The notes below the pieces were generated by a model. That model searched no databases and was not told the DNA's origin. It saw nothing but the letters and a program-made list of their open reading frames with translations. A program made the position numbers and the translations under genes. Below are positions 10,094 through 20,525 of a DNA stretch of 64,000 nt, piece by piece. The stretch is from contig CM055890.1 in the NCBI GenBank assembly GCA_029582165.1, positions 8,621,787-8,685,786 of the forward strand, written 5' to 3'. How positions within the stretch are numbered: position 1 is the stretch's first letter; each line of letters begins with the position of its first letter. Source of the stretch: Portulaca oleracea. Lineage: Eukaryota; Streptophyta; Magnoliopsida; Caryophyllales; Portulacaceae.

Positions 10094-12854
10094 ATCTCTT
10101 ACTTGTCCTACAAGTGTTCGATTCCTTGAATTCCCTTATCATTACTGTCTCTAGTTCGGATAAGTTAAGCTAAAGTCATCCTTATGTAAGACCCGAACGT
10201 TCCTCGATCTCCGAGTTTAGACTTTGAAAAACAGACGATCAACTATTGATTCAACTGAGCTCGGCCAAGCATTTTCAGTCAAATCTCACCGAGTAGTCAA
10301 CGAGACAACTGTCCCTAATAGGGAGAACAATGCCATCTTGTTCAGAAACACATTCTCACATGATCCAACTGTAACCTAGACACCGCCTTTATAGCTTACT
10401 GTTACGAAAGGCATTTGACGCACTCCAAAGTTACAACAGACCATGCAGTCTGTGTACTGAACTCAAGATTCAGGAATTTTGAGTGGTGAGAGCTCTTATG
10501 AAAATTCCCAACTTAAAGTGCTCCCACTGCGGGTCAGTTCGGTAGTTGTTCTCAACAATACCCATGTGATTGATTTATGATGTCATCACATCACTATGAT
10601 CACGAAACTTAATCATCACCTCAATCCTACACACTAATTGTGTTGATATTATCATTGTTCCTACGTGATAATACAATTAGGAACTAGGTCGACTGTTGAC
10701 CAAGACTAGTGTTAACAAGTTCACTAATAGGGTTTCAGAAATTGAACCTCATCCAATTTCCCATTTTGAATTCGCTAACCCTTTTGGACATTTACATAAT
10801 TCTAAACCACAAATAATGTAAATTTTGGAATCTTATTCTTAATGATGAATCAACAATGTCATAATTCATGAACAATTCATGTAAACTTGACTTGTTAATA
10901 TTCCGGAATGTGCTCAATACCTATTGCCCATGCATAACTATCATGTTATAACTACAACAGGGGTTTAGTACATAATACTTGCAATGAACCTTGCACATAT
11001 TCCATCTCACTAATGACCTTTCATATATGAAGATATTTCTAGAACTCATGTTTGGATTCATAGGGAGCTTTAGTTCCTTTGCTTGAGTGATGGCTCCTAT
11101 CAACAAGGCTCCATTTCTCTCACAAGGCTAGAAACATCACTCAGTTCTAAAACGAACTTCACAATCCTAACAGTTTTTGTCACAACTTCTAAAGTCGTGT
11201 CATGCTTGTCTTATTTGTAGAATTAACCACATGTCATGTTAGGAACTTCTTCCAGTTCACCTCAATACCACTCAAAACAGATCGTATAATTTTCTCTGAC
11301 CTTTCAAGTAATCATATTTCTCTGCATGAGTGTAGCATCAATGCAACTCTTCACACTTAGCTTTTATCAACCACTTTAGACTTAGGACACATCCTTAGTT
11401 TTGCTTATACATATACAATGTATATGTTGGACTTTGAACATCTCATGGCATACATTAATCTCACACCTGAAGCATGAGTTGTATGTCTCATCCTTCTTAG
11501 AACTTCTGATTGTTTTGAGCCAATCAAATTCCGTAAGGATATGCCATGATTTATGGAAATTAATCCATTCTCGAAGTGAATTGAACTATTCAACACCTAG
11601 TTAACTTTGATTCAGACAATCAAAATCTTTAATCTATCATTATAGATCTTGTCTCCAAGAAAATTCTTAGCCCCACCAATCCTTCACTTTGAAAATTATT
11701 TCCAAGTCAACCTCAGTAGAAGCAACATTGGAATATTCTTCTCAGTTTGCAGTATGTCAATCACATACAATATCAGAAAACGCTTTGCTCCCACTGAACT
11801 TCTTGTAAACACAATATTATCTTTGGCACTTCTCAGTATGTCAAACCTTTTTGATATCCTGGTCAAGAAGGTCAATGATTCCAACTCTTAGAACCTTCCT
11901 TAAGACCACAGATGGTCTCTTGAAGTTTACAAGTATTCCAACAAAAGACCACTCAGTTATGTCAAGTACTTACCTTTCTTCAAAATCTAATTTTGAAGTC
12001 AGTCTTCATGTCTATCTTAATGAACCCATGTTTTGCCTTAAAACCCTCCTATGTCTGATGGCTCACACCTTCAGACAAATCAACCGAGTTCTAAACTTGG
12101 TTGTATACATGGAGTCCATCTTAGACCTTATGGAATCTTGACTTGCTAAAGCTTCTTTATTGTAGGTAGAGTCATTACTTTCTAAAAGTAACATCTCACG
12201 CTCATCCATAGAAGATCGATATCTCTATGGTTGTGAGTTGTTACGACCTTGCTTGGAGTAATGTTCATGACACCTCCTCCTCAACGTTTTGAGGAACTTC
12301 AACTGCCTCAACCTTGTTCTTAATTTCCCGACCAATAGAAAAATTTGAACTAGGATCAAGTAGCGGAGTTTCAGGTGATGATTATAGTGTTTTGTGTCTC
12401 TGGAACTTCGGTAAGTTCAAAAACACTCCCACTCTTTCTTTTAGAGAATAACATATTCTCTAAGAAGAAAGCATTTTGAGACACAAACACTTTCCTCTAC
12501 AACAGTTTGTAGAAGTGATACCCTTTTCTTTCATAAAGTTCAAGGACTCCAAATCAAAATGTGGTGTTTTCTTCTAGTGCTTCAGATAATCTTTGTTCAG
12601 TAATTAGAGCTATGGTTAACTGCGTGTATCCCCAAAGGTATCTGGCAATGTTGACTCAACCATCATTGATCGCACCATATCTATTAAGGTGTGATTCCTA
12701 TTTTTAGATACGTCATTGAGATGTCGTATTCCTAGAGAAAAGAGTTATGAAACAATTCCACATTCTCTGGAATTGTCAGTGAAATCATGGCTCAAATACT
12801 TACCTCCTCAACCTTATTGAAGGATTTTGATTTTCTTGCCAAGTTAGTTTTTGT
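10094..12854 (-). pseudogene. Copia pol remnant (integrase to RNase H)
   Basis: Heavily decayed polyprotein on the minus strand. Legible pieces are: near 12600-12700 an integrase stretch with MVRSMM and LPDTF; near 12450 VFVSQNAFF; near 12130 MDSMYTTK; and at 11696-11884 an RT box reading LILYVIDIL where the family has YVDDIL, so one catalytic aspartate is lost. At 11405-11596 there is RNase H-side sequence (KQSEVLRRM, then LMYAMRC). Stops and frameshifts occur every few tens of codons. The assignment rests on the order and spacing of these motifs. It cannot be functional. Confidence 0.65.
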
Positions 12855-12855
12855 A

Positions 12856-13003
12856 ACACCCCGGATATATGGTTAAAGTGTGGCTTAAAAGGATTGAAAT
12901 GACTACTCATATCACCAAGGTGCATCTTCTTTTATGGTAGCTCATCCGTTGAGAACTCCTCAGTTAAGCGTGCTTGGCTGGGAGTAGTCAAAGGATGGGT
13001 AAG
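12856..13003 (+). mobile_element. Cassandra-like TRIM fragment with 5S rRNA-derived sequence
   Basis: It begins TGTAACACCCC, the usual start of this LTR type. At 12951-13000 it closely follows plant 5S rRNA: GAACTCC..AGTTAAGCGTGCTTGG, then GGAGTAGT, then AGGATGGGT. These correspond to the internal promoter box A, intermediate element and box C of 5S genes. Box C loses its last bases (GGGTAAGC instead of GGGTGACC) at the junction with the gypsy element. Cassandra elements are known to carry 5S-derived promoters in their LTRs. Only a partial LTR remains here. Confidence 0.75.
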
Positions 13004-13046
13004 CCCGATTCCCCATCGTAAATAGCGAATGGGTAAGCCCGATTCA

Positions 13047-15543
13047 GTGTGTGCCAAAGAAGGGCGGGATGACAGTCATCGAAAATGAAAATAAAGAGCT
13101 AGTTAGTACCCGAACCGTCACAGGGTGGCGGATGTGCATTGACTATCGCCAATTGAACAAAGTGACCAAGAAAGACCATTTCCCTCTCCCCTTCATTGAC
13201 CAAATGTTAGAGAGGTTGGCAGGTCATTCATACTTTTGCTTTTTAGATGGGTACTCAGGTTTTTTTCAGATTCCAATCCATCCCGCGCATCAAGAGAAGA
13301 CTACTTTTACTTGTCCATACGGCACATTTGCTTATAGACGTATGCCATTTGGTTTGTGCAATGCACCTGGAACATTTCAACGATGCATGATGACCATTTT
13401 TAGTGATTTCATTGAACAATGTTTGGAAGTTTTCATGGATGATTTTTCTGTCTATGGTAATACCTTTGATGATTGTTTGGCTAACTTGGAGAAAGTTCTT
13501 ATTCGTTGTGAGGAGGTCGACTTAGTTTTAAACTGGAAAAAATGCCATTTCATGGTAGAAGAAGGTATTGTTTTGGGGCACTTGATTTCTTCGAGGGGCA
13601 TCGAAGTCGATAAGGCAAAAGTTGAAGTGATAGAGCGCTACCACCCCCAGTTTCCGTTAAAGGGGTGCGTAGTTTCCTTGGCCATGCCAGCTTTTACCGC
13701 CGGTTCGTCAAGGATTTTTCTAAAATCGCTCGTCCTTTAACTGATCTCTTGTGCAAGGATGCCCCATTCTCTTTTACTGATGAATGTCTCGAGTCCTTTT
13801 TCAGGTTAAAGCAAGCTTTGATATCCGGGCTGGTTGTCCAACCTCCGGATTGGACATTACCTTTCGAGATCATGGCCGATGCAAGCGATTTCACAATTGG
13901 AGCATGTTTGGCTCAAACGAAAGAGAGGAAACCGCGGGTCATCTACTATGCAAGTCATGCACTCGATAGTGCACAGAAAACTTATACGACCACAGAAAAG
14001 GAGCTCTTGGCTAATATCTTTGCTCTAAACAAATTTCGGCAATAGCTCACGTTTTCCAAGGTTGTTGTATACACGGATCATGTCGCGATCAAGTTTTGAT
14101 GGGAAAGAAAGAAACAAAGCCAAAACTCATTCGTTGTGTTTTGCTTATGCAAGAGTTCGATTTGGAAATTCGCGACAAGGTCGGGACTAAGAATGTTATA
14201 GCCGACCACCTATCGAGGATCCTTGTTGATTTGGATGATACTCAACCCATCATGGACTCCTTTCCGGATGAACGTCTGTTGTCCGTCAAGCATTCTCACC
14301 CATGGTACGCTGATATCATCAACTACTTGTCTAGTGAGGTGATTCCTCAAAATTTGACCCCTCATCAAAAGAAAAAGTTCTTTCATGACGTGAAACATTT
14401 CTTTTGGGACGATCCATTCTTGTTCCGTTTATGTAATGACAGGATGTATAGAAGATGCTTACCCGAGAGTGAAGTGAAGTCCGTATTGACACATTGCCAT
14501 GAGTTACCGGTTGAAGGTCATGATGGATCTCAAAGACGGCCGCGAGAGTTCTACAAGACGTTTATTGGTGGCCGACCCTCTTTCGAGATGCCTATCTTCA
14601 TGTCAAGTCATGCGATAAATGCCAAAGGTCTGGAAATATTTCCCGGAAAAATGAGTCACCGCTGAATTTCATTCTCGAGGTGGAGGTTTTCGATGTGTGG
14701 GGGTTTTATGGGTCCCTTTCCGTCATCAAGAGGTCATCAATATATTTTAATGGCGGTAGACTATGTGTCGAAGTGGGTTGAAGCGATTCCATGCGTGAGA
14801 TGCGATGGAAAATCCGTGTCAAGATTTTTGAAGAAGGTTATTTTCTCAAGATTTGGTATTCCAAGGGTCATTATTAGCGACAATGGATCTCAGTTTATTG
14901 AGAAGAGGTTTGAGTCCCTCTTAGCAAAGTATGGTATCATTCACAAAAGAAGACTCCCCTATTACCCTCAAACGCAAGGTCAAGTTGAGATTTTGAATCG
15001 TGCTATTAAGGAGATTTTGGAGAAAACGGTTAGCTCTTCACGAAGAGATTGGGCGGAGAAATTAGATGATGTCTTGTGAGCATATCGCACCACCTTCAAA
15101 ACGCCGATAGGGACTACTCCATACCGCCTTATCTACGGGAAAACATGCCATTTTCCCGTGGAACTTGAACACAAGACGATGTGGGCAATCAAAAAGATGA
15201 ATTATGATCTCAAGGCGGCCGGGGCAAGTCGTTTGTTCTAATTGGAGGAGCTCGAGGAATTGAGACGCCACTCCTACGAAAACAATAGGATTTACAAGGA
15301 GCGAACCAAAGCATGGCACGACAAGGTAATACAGTCTTCATCTTCAATTCGAGGCTCAAACTCTTTTCCGGAAAGTTAAGGTCGAGATGGTCAGGGCCTT
15401 TCGAAATCGTAAAGATTCTTTCCGCCGGAGTTGTTGAACTTAAAAAATGCAAATGGAGATTGTTTCAAAGTCAATTCGTCAAAGATCAAGCTATACATTA
15501 TGGGAGAAGAGTATGCGGGGACGGTTGTGGTGTTCCTCACTGA
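13047..15543 (+). pseudogene. Gypsy pol remnant (RT, RNase H, integrase)
   Basis: The RT lies at 13051-13660 and is nearly intact: VPKKGGMTV, GWRMCIDYRQLN, FCFLDGYSGF, YRRMPFGLCNAP and the catalytic FMDDFSVYG. A frameshift near 13650 leads to RNase H at 13665-14045 (SFLGHASFYRRF, DASDFTIGA, TTEKELLA), followed by a stop and another frame at 14096-14665 containing ADHLSR. The integrase core lies at 14693-15079 (DYVSKWVEA, SDNGSQF, PQTQGQVE). A stop follows at 15077, then the integrase C-terminus at 15080-15540 (TPIGTTPY...; WSGPFEI). At least five breaks are present. The conserved protein outweighs the damage, so the element died relatively recently. Confidence 0.9.
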
Positions 15544-16574
15544 TTTCGATAGTTGAAGAGTGGACTAGGTCGAGCTAGGACCTAAAACAAGCAACCGGGA
15601 GGAGGTACGAGCTACTCTCCTCTTCTTTAGTGTTTTCTTTTATTTTTTTGCAACTTTTATTTCCTTTGTTCTAATGTACTTGTTTCGTTCATTTTGAAGT
15701 TTTTGAATAAAAAAGAAAAAAAAAAGAGAGTGAAAATTTTAGAAAAGAAGAAATTTTTTTTGAGAAAATTGAAAAATTCGAGTGTGTGAAGAAAATTTGT
15801 GAAGAAAGTAGTTTAGTGTGGTTTTTGGATGTTGAAAGTTGTTCATGAAAGTTGTTGAGTGTGTAAGAAAAGAGGGTTGATAATGAGGAGAGTAGAATTT
15901 TAGGACTTAACATTATTTTCAAGTTTTTGAGTCTTGTAGGTGCAGGGCATAGACAGGAGAAGACCACACCTACGGTGCATAGCACCGCAGGTACGGTCCT
16001 GTTATGGCAACCCAAGAATTTTATGGAGTCCAGGAGAAGACCGCACCTACGGTCTCAAGAAGATGATTTTCTTCGCAGGAGGTTTCTAGCAGGAGACCGC
16101 ACTTGAGGTCCATCGAAAGGCTGCAAAATCTGTCGAGGCTAAAACCCCTTTCTCTCTCATTTTTCCTTCACTTCTCTTCTTTTCCTCTCACTCGAAAACC
16201 CCTCTTCAACCCTAAAACCCTAAAACATACCCCAAATACCTCAAATCGTTCACAAATTCCTCTTCCCCACTCTCCATTTCCACGAATTTGTGCCCTAGCC
16301 TAGACACTTCACCATTTTCGCACCTTTTGTGGAGCGTTTCAAGTGCAAGTTCTGGGTTTTGTTCATTGTGGGGTTCGAAAATGGCAAGGAGGAGTTCCTA
16401 AGTCCTCAATTCAGGTATTCCTTGCTTCTTTGTGAGTCAAAGTTCATTATTTGCTAATTTTGGGTGTTGTGTGCACATTTCTCTGTTTAGATCTAAAGTT
16501 CTTGAGTGTTGTATGCTGGAATGGGGAAACCAAAAAGGGCTTGACCTAGTAAGCATTCTCCATCAACACCCCTT
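15544..16574 (+). other. Noncoding spacer between pol and the downstream ORF
   Basis: No coding region is seen. It holds A-rich and T-rich stretches and, at 15961-16111, four imperfect 18 bp palindromes of the type AGACCGCACCTACGGTCT. A CT-rich block with many CCC/CTC runs follows (16140-16300). In Athila-type elements this part separates pol from an envelope-position ORF and may carry promoter or splice signals. That role is inferred from position only. Confidence 0.6.
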
Positions 16575-17973
16575 ATGTCATCTTCTCTTGAATTGAGAAG
16601 AGCCCAACCAGCTACATTCATCAGGAGTTGCCCTCGTGCTAAGGTTATTTTTCGTGGTGAGCCACATAAGACTCGCTACGATGAGCTCCAAGAGCGGAAA
16701 ATCTATGCTCTGGAGATTTGCAATGATGAGACAATCAATACTCTCTATTGTCGGTCTAGCTTCGACGTTCTCACTCATGCACTTGGTTGGGAAGCACTTC
16801 TCAACATCAAGGAACTGATTGTAGACCAACTCATGCTTTGAGTTCATGAGTTCAATTCAAGTCTTTACCAATGGGTATCCTGAGGCCATTTTCAACTATA
16901 GAGTGGATAGTAGGGAGATAGATTTTTTCGTTCAAGAATTTTGCAAAGCCTTAGAATTTCCAGAAGATGGATTATATTTCTAGGAGTGTGAGGATTTCAA
17001 CGAGCAAGAAGCGTGGAAGAGTTTGACTTGCTGGAGAAGAGCACCCGTTGACTTGGAAGAAGGTTGTGTGAAATTTCATTGCCCTGATGAATCTCAAGCA
17101 CGAGATTTCTGCAATCCAATTGTCCGGTTATTCCATTTGGTAATTGCTAATTCAGTATTTGGGCGAGATAAGGAACGCTCGAGTGTCCGTAAAGAAGATC
17201 TCTTCATAATTTACAACACTTTGAAGGGGCGCCGAGTGAACTTAGGCTCGTGCATTCTGCATTGGTTATGGGAGATGAGTAGGACGGATAACTCCATCAA
17301 CTTGGGAATGGGACATGTCATATGTCATTTTCTCCGGAAACAAGGATTTTGTGACTACCTTCGGAAGTGGAAGCCACGCTATGTACCTATTCCCATTGAT
17401 AAGGGATTGTTGATCCAAATGGAGATAATTTATGAGCGCCAATCACGCACCGTTTACCATCATGGTAATGACGATAAGAGAATCCACATTCCTCTAGACC
17501 CCACTCATGCTGAGGAGTGGCTTGATATTGCAAATACTGAAAATTGGTCGTGCGGACAATTTTATAGTTGGCTGAGGAAAATTGGCGGTGCACCTATTCC
17601 TGTTTCTAGTTTGTTGGAAGAGTTTGAGGAGAGTGATCATTAAGAGAATCCCAGGAACCCAGCACAACATGGTAATCTGAGCTAAGTTATTTCTTCAATC
17701 AAAAGCTTGAGTGCTGAGGTTCGTAAGCAGAACAAACTCCTCCATTCCCAAGTGAAGATGCTCGAGGATCAATAAAAGGAGATCGTGAACATCCGACAAC
17801 ATCTGCAGCGTCATGAAGAGTACCTCCGCCAACAAAACCACTTCATGCGAGATTGGGGTTTTCACCACTACACTGTTGAGGGTCATATCCCGGTACCTCC
17901 AGACTATGTAAATCCCTACTACCCGTCCTTCTTTCCGCTCCAACCCCATCCTCCTCCGGGAGGATCCTCTTGA
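16575..17973 (+). pseudogene. ORF downstream of pol (envelope-position protein, broken)
   Basis: The first piece, 16575-16841, starts MSSSLELRRAQPATF and ends in a frameshift. A linking stretch of 16850-16985 has one stop. The main piece is 17023-17643, rich in W, H and C (CILHWLWEMSR, GMGHVICHFLRKQGF). A short gap with a stop leads to 17695-17973, a coiled-coil stretch (LSAEVRKQNKLL; IRQHLQRHEEYLRQQ) with a proline-rich end (PHPPPGGSS). It sits where Athila-type elements carry their extra ORF. No signal peptide or fusion motif is visible, so an envelope function is not supported. I regard it as the plant-specific transposon protein of this group, now inactive. Confidence 0.65.
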
Positions 17974-20185
17974 GGGACAGGTTGTAAGTGTCCCCGCCCT
18001 CACTTGATCCTTTTCATTGTTTTTCATGTTTTACATTGTTAAATGTAAGTGTGGAGGGGTGCCTCATTGGGGGTTTTGGACGGGAAGGCTTTGTGGTTTT
18101 GGCGTGTTGGTGTCTCGGGTCATTTTGGTTTGTTCTGGTGTTGCTCTCAAGGTTGGTTGGGCATGGCTTGTGGTGGTCATCTCTTGGTTGTATCTTGGTT
18201 GTCTTTTGGTTGTCTTTTGGTTGTAGCTGGGATGTCTTGGTTGGTTGTTGGTTGTTCTTTTGGCCGGTGGTGGTTTATTCTGCCTTGTGTCGGTTGTATT
18301 TTGGGCATGTATGGTTGGGGCGGCATGTAATGAATGGTTGTTCTAATGAAATGAAATGAATCAGTTTATTTGGTCAGTTTGAGATGAGTTTCACCCTTAT
18401 TTCCCGCCTCAATGAGTGAGATTCGGGGATAAGGTATGTCATTGGTAATGTACATTTTGTCTATAGTTTTCTTTTCTTCTTTTTAGTTCTTTATTGTTTA
18501 GAAGTTTAATTAGTTAGGTTTTCTTTGATTTTATTTTCAATCTAGCATGTGGATTTTGTCATGTATAAAGTCGTCTTTTGCTCTAACATCATTTCGATTC
18601 AATTGAACGACGACTTCGGATCACGGCTTGAACATTTATGAAGAGTCCGAGGTAATATCTTTCCACCTTGCTCTTTCTTATGTGAATTGTTATTTTGATC
18701 CGTCGCATGCTTGGTTTTCTTTTGGGTGGCGAACCCCTTTGAATGTCTGTGTTGGGTTTATCTTGTTGTTGGAGCCGTGTGGGCTCGGGTCGCCACCATT
18801 TGTTGGATAATTGTTTTGTTTGTTTGTTTCTCTAGGTCTCTACCCTTTTTCATGTGACACCTTCCCACAATGAGGACATTATGAAGTTTTAAGTGTGGGG
18901 GTGGGGGGAGATATTCTGTTTCAAGGGTAAATCACCTAGCTCTTTGTTTTTGTTTTCTTAGTTTTTTCCTAAATTAAATTCGAAAAAATTTTGTGTGAAA
19001 AAGGAGAAAAAGGGAGTGAAAACCTTAAAAGTTTTCTTTTGGTTTTCGTTTTCGCTTTGTTTTTGCTTTGTTTCTTGGAGCTTGTTGTCGAAATTGAGAA
19101 GTCGTTCTTAAACTTCTTTAAAAGAAACCGGTCTGAGTGTTTTCAACCCTGTCTTGGGTGCTAGTCATTACTTATCTCTTTAGGTGTCCTGCATTGAGTG
19201 TCTAGTGAGACCCCCGATTCCTTTCACGTTCTTGTTGAAACCGGGAGGTTCTAGGGGTTTGTGTCCGAGCTTGTTTCTTTTTCCTGTTTAGCAAAAGCAA
19301 AAGCAAAGTCAAAAGCAAAAGCAAAAAGAAAGAAAATGAAAGCAAAAGTTTAATAACTTGATTAAGTGGGGAGAGTCAGGTGAACGACATCAAACCACCA
19401 AAGCTAGACGACCTACATGGAGCCGATATTAGCGGTACGACGCTATTGTCCCTTAAGCTCCTCCTATACCGAAATCTCGACGTAGGAGTGTATGGAAAAG
19501 CCGTGTTGGGAGGGTAAACCCCGAATTATGGGTCGTTGTAATTCCCGAAAAGCTAGCCTCAACATTAAAATATTCTTTGGGAAAACCCAACCCCAAAAAG
19601 AAAAGCTTTCAGCGTTAATAAAGTGTGGGGCCTCTCCTTGCATCACCTACGGCCCTCACCAACCCAAGGGCGACCAAATGCGAGGAAGGGCAACTCTTTT
19701 TCTTTCCTTGATTCGTCTTGTTTGTTTTTGAGCTCGGGCATGAGTCTTTGGAGTCTTTCGGGATTGATTGGAACCCACTAGCACATGTACACGTGGGGTT
19801 TTGCTTGGCATTAGGTGTAGGACATAGAAAATCTCAAAGACTGACTTTTACTTGGGATAGGTGCTCGTGAGACGCTCATAACAGTTCCTTTAGGAGGTTT
19901 AATAGCGTTTTCCTAATTTAGATTTCAAGATCCTTCGAAGCGAAGCTTTTGTTTTCCTTTTCCTTCGTTTTCTTCGGTTTTGTTTTCACTTTCCCTCTCT
20001 CTTTTTTCTTTGGCTTTTGTGGGTATAGCCGTTACAAACCATCACGAGTCCATCTCGTCCACCCGGGCTGCCGGGGGGTTCAAAGGGCTTGGTGCATACG
20101 CTAAATGCACTCGCTTCTCTCCCACGACAGAGGAGTTTGTGTTAGTCTAGGTAGTTTCGTGTTTTGCTTTGCTTGGGATGAGCAA
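17974..20185 (+). other. Long 3' noncoding part of the gypsy element
   Basis: No gene is seen. 18040-18330 is very rich in TTGGTTG-like sequence. A purine run GTGTGGGGGTGGGGGGAGAT at 18893 has a counterpart near the poly-C run at 25962 on the other strand. Repeats of GCAAAA lie at 19286-19350. From 18605 on, the sequence matches the reverse complement of 24775-26265. Shared blocks include the CACATGAAAAAGGGTAGAG region, GTTGGGAGGGTAAACCCC, GGGGCCTCTCCTTGCATCACC, and CCGGGCTGCCGGGGGG near 20063. Confidence 0.7.
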
Positions 20186-20384
20186 AGAAAGGAAGAATCT
20201 TGCGGAGGTGCAGAATATTCTGGCGACTGAAATGAAGAAGGTGGAGGTTCTGGAGGGGGAAACGATTGAATTGAATGGGGAGTTGAGCAAATTGAAGGAG
20301 GTAAACAAGCATCTTGCAGAGGAGCAAATTGAACTGAAGGTGAAGGTGAATTGCAAATGCAATTTCCCAATAAACAAAGATTGA
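20186..20384 (+). CDS. Short coiled-coil ORF of unknown origin
   Basis: An open frame that begins (as MSKERK) inside the last gypsy-like bases at 20176 and ends at a stop at 20382-20384. It encodes about 65 residues with a clear heptad pattern: repeated L/V/I at a/d positions and many E and K (VEVLEGETIELNGELSKL, then VNKHLAEEQIELKVKV). I do not recognise the protein. It lies between the truncated gypsy element and the MULE transposase, in opposite orientation to the latter. It could be a gene fragment captured by the MULE or a MULE accessory ORF. It has no upstream exon in view, so it may not be expressed. Confidence 0.4.
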
Positions 20385-20525
20385 CACAAAATGTAAATAA
20401 CAAACTCATTATAGATGTTTATTACCATATACTGTAATGCAGATGATGGAGGTTTATCACAACCTCTCCTGTTATGACCTTCCTCTCCACAGTTTGCAAT
20501 GCACTTTTGAACCTTGCCTGCTCAC

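Larger units (their letters stand above)
9244..12854 (-). mobile_element. Decayed Ty1/copia retrotransposon, 5' part missing
   Basis: A minus-strand element with its 3' LTR at 9244-10093 and decayed pol at 10094-12854, ending abruptly where the 5S-derived fragment begins. Reading the minus strand, the order is integrase C-terminal part (12850-12600), linker, RT (12150-11690), RNase H side (11600-10900), PPT and LTR. This is the copia order (integrase before RT). The gag, protease, integrase core and 5' LTR are absent. Confidence 0.75.
13004..20185 (+). mobile_element. Ty3/gypsy element, Athila/Tat type, both LTRs missing
   Basis: A plus-strand element truncated at both ends. It starts exactly at the N-terminal edge of the RT and stops about 20 bp before the point where its minus-strand relative enters its 3' LTR. 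The order is RT, RNase H, integrase, a long spacer, an extra ORF downstream of pol, and a 2.2 kb T/G-rich noncoding part. RT before integrase is the gypsy order. The extra ORF and very long 3' untranslated part are typical of the Athila/Tat group. The last 1.6 kb (18605-20185) matches, in inverted orientation, 24775-26265. Confidence 0.85.

Noticed and set aside
12931..13003. A functional 5S rRNA gene
   Set aside because: Only the middle of the 5S sequence is matched, the 3' third is replaced after box C, and the start is that of a Cassandra-like LTR. It is a derived fragment.
16575..17973. A true envelope gene making the gypsy element a retrovirus-like agent
   Set aside because: No signal peptide, cleavage site or membrane anchor is visible, and plant Athila-type elements carry unrelated proteins at this place.
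18017..18359. Overlapping long frames rich in W, G, L and V
   Set aside because: They come from a TTGGTTG-rich noncoding stretch of the gypsy 3' region, with three overlapping frames open at once, which signals biased composition.
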